From Dicyema japonicum (Eukaryota > Dicyemida > Rhombozoa > Dicyemidae): a stretch of DNA of 64,000 bases. Positions 46,836 through 60,689 of the stretch are shown here, in pieces. The stretch spans positions 274,694-338,693 of the forward strand of contig RDEW01000050.1 in assembly GCA_011109175.1 (NCBI GenBank). Reading direction: 5' to 3'. The position numbers and the translations under genes were made by a program. A model generated the notes under the pieces. The model made no database searches. It was not told the origin of the DNA and saw nothing but the letters and a program-made list of their open reading frames with translations. Numbering within the stretch: position 1 is the first letter of the stretch; each line of letters begins with the position of its first letter.

Positions 46836-47110
46836 TATTTTTAAGACAATAACGAGTAAATCAACTAATTAAGCGTATTTTAATCCAGATTGTTGGTAAT
46901 CCCTCTTCTTCTCTTAGAAGAAGAATGTGCCATAACCTCTCTGTTACTCCGCATCTCCACATCAAGATTCAGTCAAAATATCTCCGTTAGAGTCCAGTGG
47001 GCTGTCCTCACGGCATGCCAGTTCCACAAGTTGGGAGGTTAGCAGAGGCGTACTCTTCATCGTATACCTTCATCCATGCTTATGTTCAATGAGCATACTT
47101 TCGAACGTTC
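46836..47110. other. Spacer, nothing recognised
   Basis: Follows the family A 3' end (TAAATAAAATATTATTTTTAA). The segment CTCTTCTTCTCTTAGAAGAAGAA is locally palindromic (centre near 46916). No coding assignment. Confidence 0.4.
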
Positions 47111-47129
47111 TTTGCAGCACAAAACCAAC

Positions 47130-47215
47130 CATTTTCTGCTCCCACGGATTCTCCAATCAACCATTTTCTGGCTCCCATGGATTCTTCAATCAATCATTTT
47201 CTGGCTCTCACATGC
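47130..47215 (+). repeat. Three tandem copies of a ~33-bp unit
   Basis: ACCATTTTCTG(G)CTCCCA + GGATTCT(C/T)CAATCA recurs at about 47132, 47160 and 47193 (the third with ATCATTTTCTGGCTCTCA). The unit length is a multiple of three, and a frame through it is open from 47089 to 47280 (HGFSNQPFSGS-type repeats). A frame to 47410 is open too. Whether it is translated is unknown. Confidence 0.6.
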
Positions 47216-47390
47216 ATGGAGAATTTCCTCAAGGAAATATCGGACATAATCTTCACTCCTCCGTATTTAACCACGGGTGATTCCAAGTACCGAGGTCAGG
47301 TTGATCTTCCTGGAATGTATCCAATGGGAACTCCATCAGCCTCAGAAAATTTTTTCAAAAAAACAAGAAATTTGAATATGAATTCCCCAA

Positions 47391-47810
47391 GCATAAATTT
47401 TAGTTACTAATAACTTTAGACTAATATAAGCATAAATTTTAGTTACTAATAACTTTAGACTAATATAAGCATAAATTTTAGTTACTAATAACTTTTAGAC
47501 TAATATAAGCATAAATTTTAGTTACTAATAACTTTAGACTAATATAAGCATAAATTTTAGTTTACTAATAACTTTAGACTAATATAAGCATAAATTTTAA
47601 GTTACTAATAACTTTAGACTAATTAGGTCAGGTTTGATCCTCCTGGAATGTATCCAATGGGAACTCCATCAGCCTCAGAAAATTTTTTCAAAAAAAACAA
47701 GAAATTTGAATATGAATTCCCCAAGCATAAATTTTAGTTACTAATAACTTTAGACTAATATAAGCATAAATTTAGTTACTAATAACTTTAGTCTATGATT
47801 TGTGTCAAGT
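47391..47810. repeat. AT-rich tandem array (38-39-bp unit) plus a duplicated ~110-bp flank
   Basis: The unit AGCATAAATTTTAGTTACTA + ATAACTTTAGACTAATATA is repeated about six times from 47391 to 47625 and about twice more from 47725. Between the two blocks, 47628-47740 repeats 47290-47403 almost exactly (GTCAGGTTTGATCCTCCTGG / GTCAGGTTGATCTTCCTGG; AATGTATCCAATGGGAACTC in both). So an entire module of flank plus array has been duplicated. Confidence 0.85.
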
Positions 47811-47929
47811 TACTGATATCTAAAAAAGTGAACTACCGATGTCTGATTATTACTTTTTATTATTATGGCCAGGATATTGTTGACAGATAAATGAATCCAT
47901 TGTTTGAAGGTCTTAGTTTGAGGATGTTA

Positions 47930-48290
47930 AATACGCACACATTCATGACAGTTATTTTTTTCACGCACGATCATTCCATCACTCCTTTGTGGACTGGAAG
48001 GATGGTATTACACTGCATACAAAGAACGTTTTATTTTGCTTTTTGAAAAATCGAGGAGAGCAGGGTTCAAGATTGCCCTACACAGAAGGCTCGACAAAAA
48101 GCTAGTTAAAGATGAAAAATTGCTAGTAATGTCGATAAGGAATGCAGCAGAAAAAAGGATCTAAAATTACCTTAAAAGAGATGACATCATTGACTCGTAT
48201 GTTGCATTACAGAATAAACGATAAGAAGGGTCTGAGAGCGCAGAGAAGAGTCCAAGAGTTTTCAGGACTTGCGGCATAAGGCCAAATAAC
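47930..48290 (+). mobile_element. RT C-terminal fragment related to 36360-36600
   Basis: Shares with the 36 kb copy the run GATCATTCCATC, GGACTGGAAGGATGGTATTA(C), a GATG-CATTGACTC-TATG segment and GGGTCTGAGAG-GCAGAG. The copy is broken by stops. An internal stretch (48050-48170) is longer here than in the other copy. Confidence 0.65.
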
Positions 48291-48576
48291 TCGCTCTAAT
48301 TAACTCTTAAGTTAAAAGATAGTTATTTAGGTCATAAACAGTAAAAATGTATGACTAAATTAACTGACCTACATAATATAAATTAGTCTAAAAATCGCTC
48401 TTACATAACTTTTTTGATACCATGGGAGTAACTCTCCTTACGTGTTCAATGCCTTTATCTTAGACTAAAAATAAGTTTTTATTAATAACGAATTAATGAA
48501 GTCAATTGAAAGTCAAAGAACTTTGTTATGGCCTACAGGCATTGAGCACTAAAATATCATAATATTAAAAATAAAA

Positions 48577-48648
48577 TGGAGATGTCGGGAATCGAACCCG
48601 AGACCTTCAGCATGCAAAGCAGACGTCATACCACTAGACCACATCCCC
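48577..48648 (-). tRNA. tRNA-Ala(TGC)
   Basis: On the minus strand: acceptor GGGGATG pairs with CATCTCC (one G-T pair), D arm GGTCTAGTGGTATGAC, anticodon loop TTTGCAT (anticodon TGC), T arm TCGGG-TTCGATT-CCCGA, discriminator A. The anticodon stem TCTGC/GCTGA has one T-T mismatch, so the gene is probably functional but slightly unusual. No intron. Confidence 0.93.
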
Positions 48649-48779
48649 GCACTTTTAGTGATTAAAGGGTATCTCAACCTCACTAATTCTTTTTTATCTT
48701 TCTTATCTGATTTCATCTTTACTCTCCTTTATCTTAGATCATCGAGGTTGTCGTCTGTTGTAGGTTTTTAACCGACAAT

Positions 48780-49180
48780 CTTTGATCACAATTAATTATG
48801 GAATGCAGGAAGGCAAATGAGGCTTAATTTTCCAAAGCACGCGTTCTCCACGAGGAGCGATGATGGACACGGATATCGGGTGTATGATGTAGGGGTGGCC
48901 TTTGGTTTTCCATTTTCAGAACAATTATGTGAGTTCTTATTTTTCTAGGGATAGCGTTCTTGTTGAAGGGGAGATTAAAATGGAGTTAATCTATCTTATC
49001 GATATGTCTCCAAGATAATAGAATTGCTTGAATACCATCAGGATCATATATATAAGACGTCTTTGTGGATATTATTGTTTGTGTAACCTCAGACTGTGTA
49101 GAATTGAATCCACGTGGTTGTTTTGGATTCAAAATGACGTAGGCGACAGGATTGAGTCCTTGAGAACTCCTTGTGACTTT
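48780..49180 (-). mobile_element. Possible jockey-like RT remnant
   Basis: On the minus strand the pieces DPDGIQAILLS and LPFNKNAIPRK resemble the (G)PDGIPxxLLK and NxxxIPxxWK blocks of family D. Too decayed to bound properly. Confidence 0.35.
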
Positions 49181-49184
49181 TAGA

Positions 49185-49335
49185 GGCGTATTACTTTTTG
49201 GAAGTGAAGATCATTCCTTGGTTCTACGATTAGTTAAAATTAACTGTTCTTTACTTAAATTAAGTGTGTGTCCTGCCTATGCGGAGCTATAAATTCTATG
49301 GCTCTCGCGAAAAGGCTTTATTATTACTTTTTGGT
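49185..49335 (+). mobile_element. SINE copy, headless
   Basis: Shares GTGAAGATCATTCCTTGGTTC, split as GTGAAGATCATTCC + TTGGTTC, and AAGTGTGTGTCCTGCCTATG with the other copies. The hairpin GAGCTATAAATTCTATGGCTC (about 49283-49303) is followed by CGCGAAAAGGCTTTATTATTA. This last part is nearly superimposable on the family C copy B tail (CGTGAAAGTGCTTTAATAAT). Confidence 0.75.
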
Positions 49336-49489
49336 TCAATGTCCCCAGAAAACATGATTATCCAGTAGAGCATGCAACGCCTCACATTTCGAATTGAGGT
49401 ATACCAGACATACTAGTCGGATGGATGGGGGAGAGAAAACGGTTTTTTTCGGTGCCTTTCAACACTAAACGCCACAACATAACCATCTG

Positions 49490-49565
49490 AGGGCAAGCTA
49501 ACAAATTAGATGATATCTCTTATTTTCTTTCTTGTGGTTCCTGGGATTAATAAATATCGTATGTC
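49490..49565 (+). mobile_element. Retroelement 3' tail fragment
   Basis: GATATCTCTTATTTTCTTTC and TTGTGGTTCCTGGGATTAAT match the tail at 10366-10410 (TTGTGATTCCAGGGTTAATA). No coding sequence attached. Confidence 0.5.
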
Positions 49566-49969
49566 ATCAGAACCAGTGTCGTTGATACTGTCCGGGCTAA
49601 GACAAGTTAATCGATTGAAATCACTGACAAACACTAAATTTTGTAAACCAAGAGTCTAAAGGGATCTGTTTAGAATGACGGTTTAAATGTAAAGTATGGG
49701 CAATTGGTGATAAGTTATTTATTTAACTCAAAAGAAATCAACCGAGGTTCATACAGTAGCCGCCCTAATTTTCTCTCAGGATGGCGAGAGAAATTCGCTC
49801 GAATAGCTAGCAGCGCTACGATGATCCCCAATGCGTGTAGAAATCTGATTTCTTAGATGGCTCAGGAATTCGAACGTCGAAAGCGCAAGGGAAATGGACT
49901 TTTCAACTACGAGCGGAACAAGCATAGGTCCACTCTCTTAATTTAATTTATTAACCCCGGATACACCGA

Positions 49970-50215
49970 GAAAGAAGTTAAAGTAAACAACTGATTAAGT
50001 GTATCCAGTTTCCACTTCTACAGAAACAGAGTACATCCGGAATCAACATAAAAAAAAGTCCATTACTTGCAGTTTTGGAAACCCTTCCAGTGGAGTGGGG
50101 AAGAGCAAATGATCACTTTGCGTGCCCTGGAGCCACCTAGACAGGTGGATCACATGTCGCCACTCTAATAGGAAGGGAAAGGGGAGGAACAAACCAAACA
50201 AACTTCAACCAATTA
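49970..50215 (+). repeat. Interspersed repeat, copy 1 (partner 58130-58400)
   Basis: About 230 bp align with 58130-58400 in the same orientation: CACCGAGAAAGAAGTTAA / CACCGAGAAAAAAGTTAA, CCTTCCAGTGGAGTGGGG / CCCTCCAGTGGAATGGGA, GAGCAAATGATC in both, and TGGATCACATG / TTGATCACATG. No coding potential that I recognise. Confidence 0.7.
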
Positions 50216-50419
50216 GCCTCGTAGCACCACAGAAAAGTGGAGCTGGTCATGGGAAGGTAGAGGGATTTCTTTCAAAACTGCGTCGTACCAGAAGGACTCG
50301 TCCCCTCGTAGGAGAGATCCGTATGAGAAGAATTGACCTTCACTAAAAATTCCATCTTTAGGTTTGAAATGAAATAAAAAACTTCCCAGACCACGGTAGC
50401 AACAAACTAACAAATCACT

Positions 50420-52640
50420 TGATCCCAGCACGTTATAAAGGAGACTTCAGCTTGGCACGATGACCTCCCTCGATCCAACGCAAGTACACATCGTTGGCCG
50501 TAAGTTACTCGGTTTTTACGTATTAAAGATTCCAGAGGCATTGGAGACTGGGACTTTCCAGAGGTCTATCATTTCGTAATTTTGGAAGCTTTTCTGGGTA
50601 GCTACACTTTCATGGAATTTGTCCAAGATATAAACGAACACTAGAAAGAACACATAAGATGGTTCGACGTACTTCTTGTAGATAGAGATCAAGACTGGAT
50701 GGTTTCCTGCTTTTCATACTCCTGAGGGTACTAGGACATTTGGCCGACAGACGATTAGCCGACAAACCCCTACGGTACTAGGACATTTGGCCGATTAGGT
50801 TTTCAGTTATTATGTGAAACATGTTCGGTTCCATTAGTGTATGCTATTGCTCGAAAAAAATCCCAACAAATGTATGAACAAATATTTTCTACTTTCACTT
50901 TGGCCAGTGTTTATGAGGAAAAATACAAAATCTAGGACTGCAGGCATGGTATAATGACCCAGCAAAAACAAACTTAATTAAAAGTATTCAAGCACTGGAA
51001 GAAGACCATTGTTTAGTTTGGAATTGTGGAATGTACACGAAAGAAGGATGGCACAGATCTTTTTCACAAAAAGTGTTTATAAAACATCCAACCGTTTGTC
51101 GGCTTGTTGCAAAAATACGAAAAGAACAGTCGGAGTGGGAGTTCACAGTAAAACAAGTGAATAACAATAAGACAAGTAAAGAAGTACCAGGATGTGAACA
51201 AAAGGATAAACAGTATTCATAGCCTTTAAGTAAATGTTTTTATCTTGAATTTTATCTCTGAATTTTAAAAACCAGAATTTCCTGTCTAAACGTCTGTCAG
51301 TTAAACGTCTGTCGGCCAAATGTCTGTCGGCCTAATATCTGTCTGCTAAATGTCCGGACACGCTCCTGAGATACTTTTCAGAACGTTAGCCTTCTCGAAT
51401 TTGATCACGTGTATTGCATGCTGTGAGAAACACACTTGCATGTCGAATGTGACTCCCAGAATTTTCTGGTATTTGCTAAAAGGATTTCGGCATTATCTTT
51501 TTTTTAGCTCCGCCGTCCGTCTGCTTAATCTCTTATTGAAAGTGAATAATGTGGTGACTGATTTCTACCCGCTAATCGATAGGCGGTTGTCCTCTAACAA
51601 AAAATCTCACCGGATGGTTAAATGGGTGGAAGTTGAGCGTTCTGCTTTGGACCTGTCCTGAAATGACATAGAACGTCCTTAATTTTTGAAAGGACTAGCT
51701 TTAGTTTGACATTGAACATATGAGCGAGACAGGCCTGAATGACTCTGGATTGTCTTTCTGTCTTCCAGGTTTCAGAATTGGTCGTATATAAACAAGTTTC
51801 CAAATAGCTAGTGTGACATTTTTATCATTTGATGTGTTGAACAGTCTTGTTAGGATGGCAATGTCTGTGTTCCCAGATTTTTCAGTAAAATAATGGGTAT
51901 CCTATCGGAACCTCAGGAGGGAGTATTTATAGTCTAATTTAACACATTTTCTACGTCCTTTATGGTAATTATGTCGATTCCGGCTCTTTCTTAGGTTTCC
52001 TCTGGGCCAATGAGGGGATGACCTTTTATTGTCTTTATGGAGACTTTGACATAGAATTTGGTCAGCTTGATTAGATCATCCAAGTTGAAATCATCGTTAT
52101 GTATCTTTTCGCGGTACTTGAAATATAAATTTCCGCAGTAGGCCGGTTCCTGTTCAAGCCTAAAAATACCATTTAGTCCTCTGGACTATAAGTATTTTGT
52201 TCTCTATCTTTTGGTTCAGGATTCGAACTTTGAGTTTCATTTTTTTCGTTGGCTAGTTAATCCTTCTTTCTTTACATAAAGGAATCTTTCCATGCCCACT
52301 GGCAAGGTTAGTGACTTGACAGCCAAAGAAGGTGTTTCGCATTCATATCTCCAAATGACGTCCAAAAATTTCTGTAACTTTGTCGTTTCCCATGAGATTC
52401 TTTAGTTCTGAAGTGATGTTCAGGCATTTAAGGTCTTTCCAGTATATAGTTAGGAGCCCAACGCCCCGTTTCTTCGTTCTGTCGATCCGTATATATTCGT
52501 ATCCATTGAATGTAGGGGAGGAATATTTGCAGTGAGTTTGTTTCTTGGATATCAATGATATGTTTACAAATAGAGAGTAGTTCCAAGATCTTTCCTCTTA
52601 TTCCATTAAAGTTTGATTTAGAACAGTAGTCAAACTTCTC
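50420..52640 (-). mobile_element. Jockey-like retrotransposon (family D), decayed, holding a MULE insertion
   Basis: Reading on the minus strand from high to low coordinates: an APE remnant near 52350-52550 (NGYEYIRIDRTKKRGVGLL), a linker with EFKVRIL and KxIENK-like pieces near 52200, RT entry LAIWKLVYIRPILKPGRQK (about 51770), FRPVSLICSMSN, and thumb SKYQKILGVTFDMQVCF (about 51440). After the MULE, the C-terminal part is KPSSLDLYLQEVRRTIL (about 50680-50715), ending near 50430. Frames are broken throughout. Confidence 0.7.
50727..51362 (+). mobile_element. MULE-type DNA transposon remnant with 8-bp target duplication
   Basis: Bounded by CTCCTGAG on both sides (50719-50726 and 51363-51370). 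The ends are inverted: GGACATTTGGCCGACAGACG near the left end and CGTCTGTCGGCCAAATGTC near the right, each with additional subterminal copies of the ACATTTGGCCGA motif. The interior (about 50940-51220) encodes LVWNCGMYTKEGWHRSF and FIKHPTVCRLVAKIRKEQ, resembling the C-terminal end of MULE transposases (a W-H...F...HP.....I..L..EQ pattern). Most of the transposase is deleted, so it is non-autonomous. Confidence 0.8.
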
Positions 52641-52982
52641 TTTTGATGGGCTGTTGAGTTCATGTGAAGCTGAAGTCTTGCTAGTAGCGTGTAGCCTGGA
52701 GCGATAAACCTTCAGAGATACTTAAGATTGATTCCGTGAAAAAGAGAAACAGAAGGCGGGCCAAGACACGAGAAAAGGTGATCTGCCCTGTGATCATCAA
52801 GTGAACATGAAATGTAACTTGCCCGGTCTTGTTTAGGTAGACTTACGTAGTGACCTCAGCCGAGGTGAGACAGGTTTACCCAAATTTAAGGATTATTATA
52901 ATGAAATTATATATTTTATAAATTTAAAAAAATTAAAAAATTTTTAATCAAATTTGCCGCACTATTTTATCAATTAGTTGTT

Positions 52983-55409
<2,427 letters not shown>

Positions 55410-57100
55410 CATTATTGGCTTTGATTCTTTTCTTGTTATTTTTTGTTTCCTGACGAATTAGATATAGCAAAGTTATATAGAGGCTTTAAATTGACAATCT
55501 GTGGTTATGACCGTTTTACTTGTCAGATGTGCATAGGCCTAAACTTTACCCTGGCTATTATATAGAAACGTTCCCAGGACAACGATACTGATCATTTCAA
55601 TGCAAATTTGCACTATTCTCGGGACCTTTCACCTCTGATGTTGTCAAATAAGATGAAAACTTACAAATTTAACTATTAGAAATACAGTGTGATTCTACAC
55701 TCAGAACAAAATACCTATATATGGGGATGGATTCTATTCAAACCTTCCTGAAAAGTTTACAAACTTCAAAACTTTTTAATGAGTATTATGGCAATGTATG
55801 GTTCCACCTATGTGTGACAGTTGTTTTCATTCATGAAATCAACAAAATCTTCTGAGAACAAGACTGATGAACACTTGTCATCCCCGATCAAGGTCTGAAC
55901 TGCTAATACATTTCAGATATACGAAAAATTGTATGAAAAAGAGGAACCTCAAGACAAAACAAAAAGTGAGAATGATAATCTTAAAAAATGATTACAATTT
56001 TTATAATTTTCGTTGTGGAATGTTAGCGAAATATAGCCTTTGTAGGACAACAAAGTATTACATTTAATAAGATTACGGTTTTTTTATATTTGTTAGTGTA
56101 GCTGATATAGAGGGTATGAGACATTCGCATGTGAATTAGAGTATACCCTTGTATAAAACAATTTTATTAAAAAGATGACGCACTTTTGCGAAACCAACGG
56201 AGACCTATGAAAAAATTGAGGGAATTTTCGTTAAGGGAAGGAAGGAATTTAGTAGATTTCTCAAGATTACTTCTCCATGTGTGCATTCGTACTTTCAATT
56301 AAATAATTTGAACTCGTCAATTTCCATAATCCAGCTGTAAAGAGACAAGGAGTATTTCAGGGTCAATGCGTCATTCCCAGGCGCCATAAAAATCATCCCT
56401 GTTATTGAGGATCTCTGATTTGTTAACATGCTCGTGAATGGTCAATCAATCATGAAGATGCATCACGAACTAGCCCCTCTGACGAGAGTTGAGGAGGCAG
56501 ACATGTTAATTGCATACGAAACAGAAATAAAGACAGATGAGAATACGACTTTCCTGAGTTTTGAATCCACATTTTTCACCATGGAATGAAAGGGCAATAA
56601 CCGAAATCGAAACATCGATTTTTATCTGTGTCCGTTGAAGATAAGAAATCTGAGGATTATTGCATGCTTTACTGCTATTGATGTTTGTTGTGTCGACGAA
56701 TAGGTCACCATTGGCGGCCTTCACTCTCTGGAAGAATGCACTAAGGAGATTGAAAATTCGATACCTATTATAGGATAAGATTTAAACTCCGAGAGCACGT
56801 GCTTCTGTTGTAGGAAGAATAACATGGTTGGAAAACTTCTGAAGGAGCTAACCGAAGGCCTTAGTGTGAGAGTCTTTACGTCTTAGGAAGACAATCGTTT
56901 CTTTCCGTTCGGAAGAGACAATTTGTCCGATTTAGACTGTTTTTTTTGAATATGAGGACATACCAATTGCCCTTCAGGATATTGAAGGGACCACATCTCA
57001 CAGCCATTCTCAATAAATCTGAGGAAAGTCAGTGAACCTTTGTTACGACATAAGAAACTTAAATTGACTCATAATCGAATGTTCACCCCCAATGAATTAG
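55410..57100. other. Spacer, no assigned gene
   Basis: Contains the MCM7 3' UTR. Small open stretches (55867-56067 plus, 56506-56724 minus) have no recognised motif. GAAACGTTCCCAGGACAACG near 55566 is the reverse of a phrase at 35953-35975. Confidence 0.4.
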
Positions 57101-57109
57101 TGTTAGGGA

Positions 57110-57540
57110 ATTGTGAGCCCCAAAACTTATGGAAATAATGTAAGGACTGAAAAGACGACCATTTTGTCCATTAAAGCCCAAGAAATTACTTATGAACATG
57201 TTCAATGCTGGTCTGAAGACATTGTATGGATGGTAGTGAAGACAGGAAAACCGAAGAAGGATCCATCAAGCTACCGACCACCTACTTCTAAAATAAAAAA
57301 TTGTTTTCAGAAGACTCCCAAATATGATGAAAGACATCAGTTATATAGAGATCAATTTGATTTTCGTCCTAGTCCCATATTTCATCTAACTACGAGTTTG
57401 CCAAGGAATGTTCTCATCTCAAAGACTTTGAATAGTGTACGCCAGAAGATCGTAATTCTCCTATTATCTCTGACAGGAAGCCCAGAAGAGTTCGTTATAA
57501 CCGCCAAAATTGTGAACATTTTATTACATAGTTAATATAA
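57110..57540 (+). mobile_element. Jockey-like RT fragment (family D)
   Basis: Open frame 57113-57535 contains VVKTGKPKKDPSSYRPP, the ILKPGKPKxDPxSYRPI block of family D, followed by RDQFDFRPSPIFHLTTSL, a weak match to the FQxGFRxxxSTxxxL block. No catalytic motifs. Confidence 0.6.
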
Positions 57541-57824
57541 TCCTGACTATTGATTCCCGCCAAAAAACTGCCTCTCACGATAAAAAGGGAGATCAACTGG
57601 AGAAGACATTGGGTTTCACGGTCATGGCTTTTGAGTGTAACCAAATATCCCAGTTTTTTGAGAAAGGAAAGTGATGTTCCGCTTATGTCTCCAGTTATTT
57701 AACAACAATAGCTTTGAATGTAAATCGGCCAAGAGCTTTTTTACTTCTCTTGAGAACTAAATCAAATTCGAATGGCATGGTGATTTCATCAATTTCTGAG
57801 AGGATGTGACGTAATCAAAGTCCA

Positions 57825-57910
57825 CCGATTTTATTTGAGAGTCAGTTAATAAAGTATGTGTCCTGCCTGAGTATCATGGTTCTCGCCAAAAAGTGCTGTA
57901 TAAATTATAA
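57825..57910 (+). mobile_element. SINE 3' fragment
   Basis: AATAAAGTATGTGTCCTGCC is followed by a reduced hairpin region (GAGTATCATGGTTCTC) and CGCCAAAAAGTGCTGTATAA. The 5' two-thirds of the element are missing. Confidence 0.55.
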
Positions 57911-58129
57911 TTAAATCCTTTCGCCTACGAATAGTAATGTTTCCATTACTCCTCTCAGCTTAGGAAGAACTCAAATTTTATTTAACAAGAACAGTTATGC
58001 TAATCCAAGACATCTATGGTGTTCTTAACTTCTTGTCTTTTCTTTTTGCTTGCGTGTGAGTGCCTGAGACAATCCGGTTTCGCAGTGATGAGTCATTGAT
58101 GACGGCGTCACTCGTCAATCCACTGTGTA

Positions 58130-58400
58130 ATGTCACCCCAGATGCACCGAGAAAAAAGTTAACAACTAATTGATTGTATCCAATTCCCATCGTCATAGAA
58201 ACAGAGTCCTTCGAAAGTCCAGAAGCAGCATAAAAGGTGGAAGACGTCCATTCCTTGCAGCTGTAGAACCCCCTCCAGTGGAATGGGAGAGCAAATGATC
58301 CTTTTTCTTGCCAGACTTGCATTGGGCGCCACCTGAAAAAGTTTGATCACATGGTGCCACTTTTAAAAAGGGAGTGGAGGAACAGACGAAACAATCAGGT
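58130..58400 (+). repeat. Interspersed repeat, copy 2 (partner 49970-50215)
   Basis: See the partner for the shared phrases. Together the copies define a repeat of at least 230 bp with GGATCACATG/TTGATCACATG near its right end. It lies just beyond the 3' side of the UTP14-like gene and may have truncated it. Confidence 0.7.
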
Positions 58401-58499
58401 ACCACGTGGCCTTACATCTCACTCCCACGATTCAAGCTATTATGATAATGTGATTGCTTAGGAGTTTGATTCATAAAAAATCATTACCAACGTGAAAAT

Positions 58500-58960
58500 G
58501 CCTTCCAAGGATCTCTTTTCAACTCTGTTCAATTTCCGATAGCTGAAGATTACTAAAAATAAGGACCTCTTACTTTTAACCTTATTAGTCCATCTGGACC
58601 TCTTGTGGACTGTCAGACAGAGAGCAGACCTCACAATGTCTTCGTTCATGTCGAGAACCGTTTTGATGTCCCTCTCCATTTGATTTTGTCACTAATCTCA
58701 CAGTCGAACCCAACCTACATCAAATTATGGAGATAAACACACTCTGTTTGGAAACATGCTCGAGTAGGAAACACAACTACTACACCTACGACTAAAGGAC
58801 ACACGACCTGGATTGCCACATGTCGACCTCGTCTAGGGTTCTTCTGTAAAGAGCTTCTCTTTTCCGTTGATTTAAAGTCGCTATGTTTGTGTGGGGGGGA
58901 TCATTAGGTATGAAACTTCACGTTTTGCTAGCTCTTGTTGGAGAGTTATGGGAAACGCGG
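58500..58960 (-). CDS. UTP14-like small-subunit processome protein, partial
   Basis: UTP14 works in the nucleolus in 18S rRNA maturation. Minus-strand exons read TLQQELAKRE, NQRKREALYRRTLDEVDMWQ (about 58820-58960), then after at least one short intron MERDIKTVLDMNEDIV (about 58630-58680). Across a 24-nt GT-AG intron (about 58551-58574) they read NKVKSKSYRKLNRVEKR. The family shows the order K-R-x-x-x-Y-x-x-T-x-x-x-V-x-x-W, then L-E-x-x-I-x-x-L-L, then K-I-K-S-K-x-Y-x-K. Human has about 95 residues from the first to the last of these, slightly more than fits here. The remaining introns and both ends are not resolved, and the C-terminus seems to be missing next to the repeat at 58130-58400. 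Confidence 0.5.
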
Positions 58961-58969
58961 GAGTGCTTT

Positions 58970-59885
58970 TAACTTGATTAAGACATCATGGAGTCATTCT
59001 CACGTTGGTAATTTTTCTGATACCAAGAAAGTATTGAGAGGTATTTTGCTAACCAGTACCCTAGTCATTATCTTCTTGTCTCAGTTGTCTTCTACCTGTA
59101 CCTTATAGACGTAAAAACTTTTTAATGAAACACACTGTACCCATCCACAAGGCATCCACGATAGGCTAAAAGAAGCGTTTGTTTTTCGGAACCTAAAATG
59201 TATTCAACATGCATTTCAATTGTCTTATTTTAAGCGATCTGACTCAAATTTGGCTGTCAATCAATCAAAGTGTACGTGCTCTCTAGAAGTGCTTAGGTGA
59301 TGAATCTACGGAGACTCACAGGGTGATGAAGACAGTTTGTGAATGTTTGTATCCTGGCCTTCTTTGTAAGGTTTGTTTTCTGTACCACTCATACTTAGCA
59401 GCATTGTAAGCTATAATCTCCCATTTTTTCAGATAATCGATTAAGCGGTTTTCCATAATTTTTGAGGGAATAAAGTTATTTTCCAAAAATCTACATAAAA
59501 TCTACATTTGATGCAATCAATTTTGGTTGTGCACTGTCATTACACGGGGAATCAGATGTGAGGACTAAATGGATGCTGAGATCACTTAATTACTCGGTCT
59601 TAAACATTTCTTGATGTTCTTGAGGTTGATTCAAACTTAAATGAAAATTATTCATTAGCAAAATTAAGTCTAGCTGGCTCAATCCCTCAGCTACAAAGCA
59701 TTCCCAGATTATGGAAATTTCAAACATCGTAACTCCCTAATGTCTCCCAAAGTAAGAGGTACCTGCGATTAACTAAAGTAGTTCTTCACTGCTAACTAGA
59801 CTCCATGTGTACAGATAGTCAATAAAATAAGAATATTATCATTTTTAAAACAAATAAAAACAATTTCAAAAATTTAAACAAAAAA
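58970..59885. other. Spacer, possibly holding the N-terminal exons of the UTP14-like gene
   Basis: On the minus strand DVLIKLKALPR (58945-58990) directly precedes the UTP14-like block with a one-base break. Further up, MTRVLVSKIPLNTF (about 59060) is open. Nothing else was recognised. The part nearest 59885 is AT-rich and should include the eL13 3' UTR. Confidence 0.3.
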
Positions 59886-59892
59886 CAGAAAA

Positions 59893-60527
59893 TTAATTAG
59901 GACGTTCGGGTTTCTTTTTTCTATGTTTGAAAGAAAAGTCCCGACGAAGAGCCTTGTAGGCGTCGAACTTGCTCTCAGCCTCGGTAATGGTTCGTGGAGA
60001 CTCACAAGGACTCTGTTTAATAGGGATAATATCCTTGGGCACATTCACGTTGATCTTCCCTTGGGCGTGAAGCTAGACTTCAGCCACACATATACAGCTT
60101 TTATGTTGACATTCTTGGCCTTGTTGCTAACTACCACCATGGACAGGTACTCCTTCAACCGATTCACATTGACTGTGAGGCCCTCCACGGATTTATTCTT
60201 GCGTCGGTAATCAACGCTGATCCCGATTGTGGGAGCGTAGTATTTGTGGAGGCCAACAGTCTGGAAGATCATTAAATCAAGTACCTTGAGCTCCTGAAGG
60301 CTAAATCCTCGACCTTTTCTAACACGGAAGTTGTATCTCCTCGTGGGACAACGAACTACGGGATGGAGAGAAGCTGTCGGCTGAAGAGGATTATTAGATT
60401 TCTTCTCGGCCCTGAGACGCCTTCTTCGAATCTTTTTCATTGGCTGATCGAAGCATGTCTTTATTCTCCTGGTCCAGTGCTTACGCCTGTGATCATTTGG
60501 CAATGGTTGGTTTCCAGCGAAAGGCAT
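59893..60527 (-). CDS. RPL13: Ribosomal protein eL13 (RPL13), 3 exons with micro-introns
   Basis: Large-subunit ribosomal protein. Joined exons give 195 residues (human 211). Blocks: HWTRRIKTCFDQPMKKIRRR, PVVRCPTRRYNFRVRKGRGF, SLQELK|TVGLHKYYAPTIGI, SVDYRRKNKSVEGL, VNRLKEYL, then NVPKDIIPIK and PRTITEAESKFDAYKALRRD near the basic C-terminus. Introns are 60261-60284 (24 nt, in frame, so it would otherwise be translated as nine extra codons) and 60073-60095 (23 nt, which otherwise causes a premature stop). Exon lengths are 243, 165 and 180 nt, all phase 0. Start ATG at 60525-60527, stop TAA at 59893-59895. No frame break. Confidence 0.95.
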
Positions 60528-60689
60528 TCTATAATTATGCTTCTAAATTAAATTACCCACTAAGGAATAGACAATAAAAATGTGATTATTTAAATTTAAT
60601 ATTTTAAAAAATTATTATTTAATGTAAATATTAGTTAATAATTTCGAAACTTCTTCCATTTAAATAATCAGATTATTAGTATAAACAAA

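Noticed and set aside
46905-46930. Palindrome CTTCTTCTCTTAGAAGAAG as a terminator
   Set aside because: Its position after the family A 3' end does not correspond to any bacterial-type terminator and no T-run follows.
47391-47810. CRISPR-like regular repeats
   Set aside because: The units are contiguous with no spacers, and the sequence is eukaryotic.
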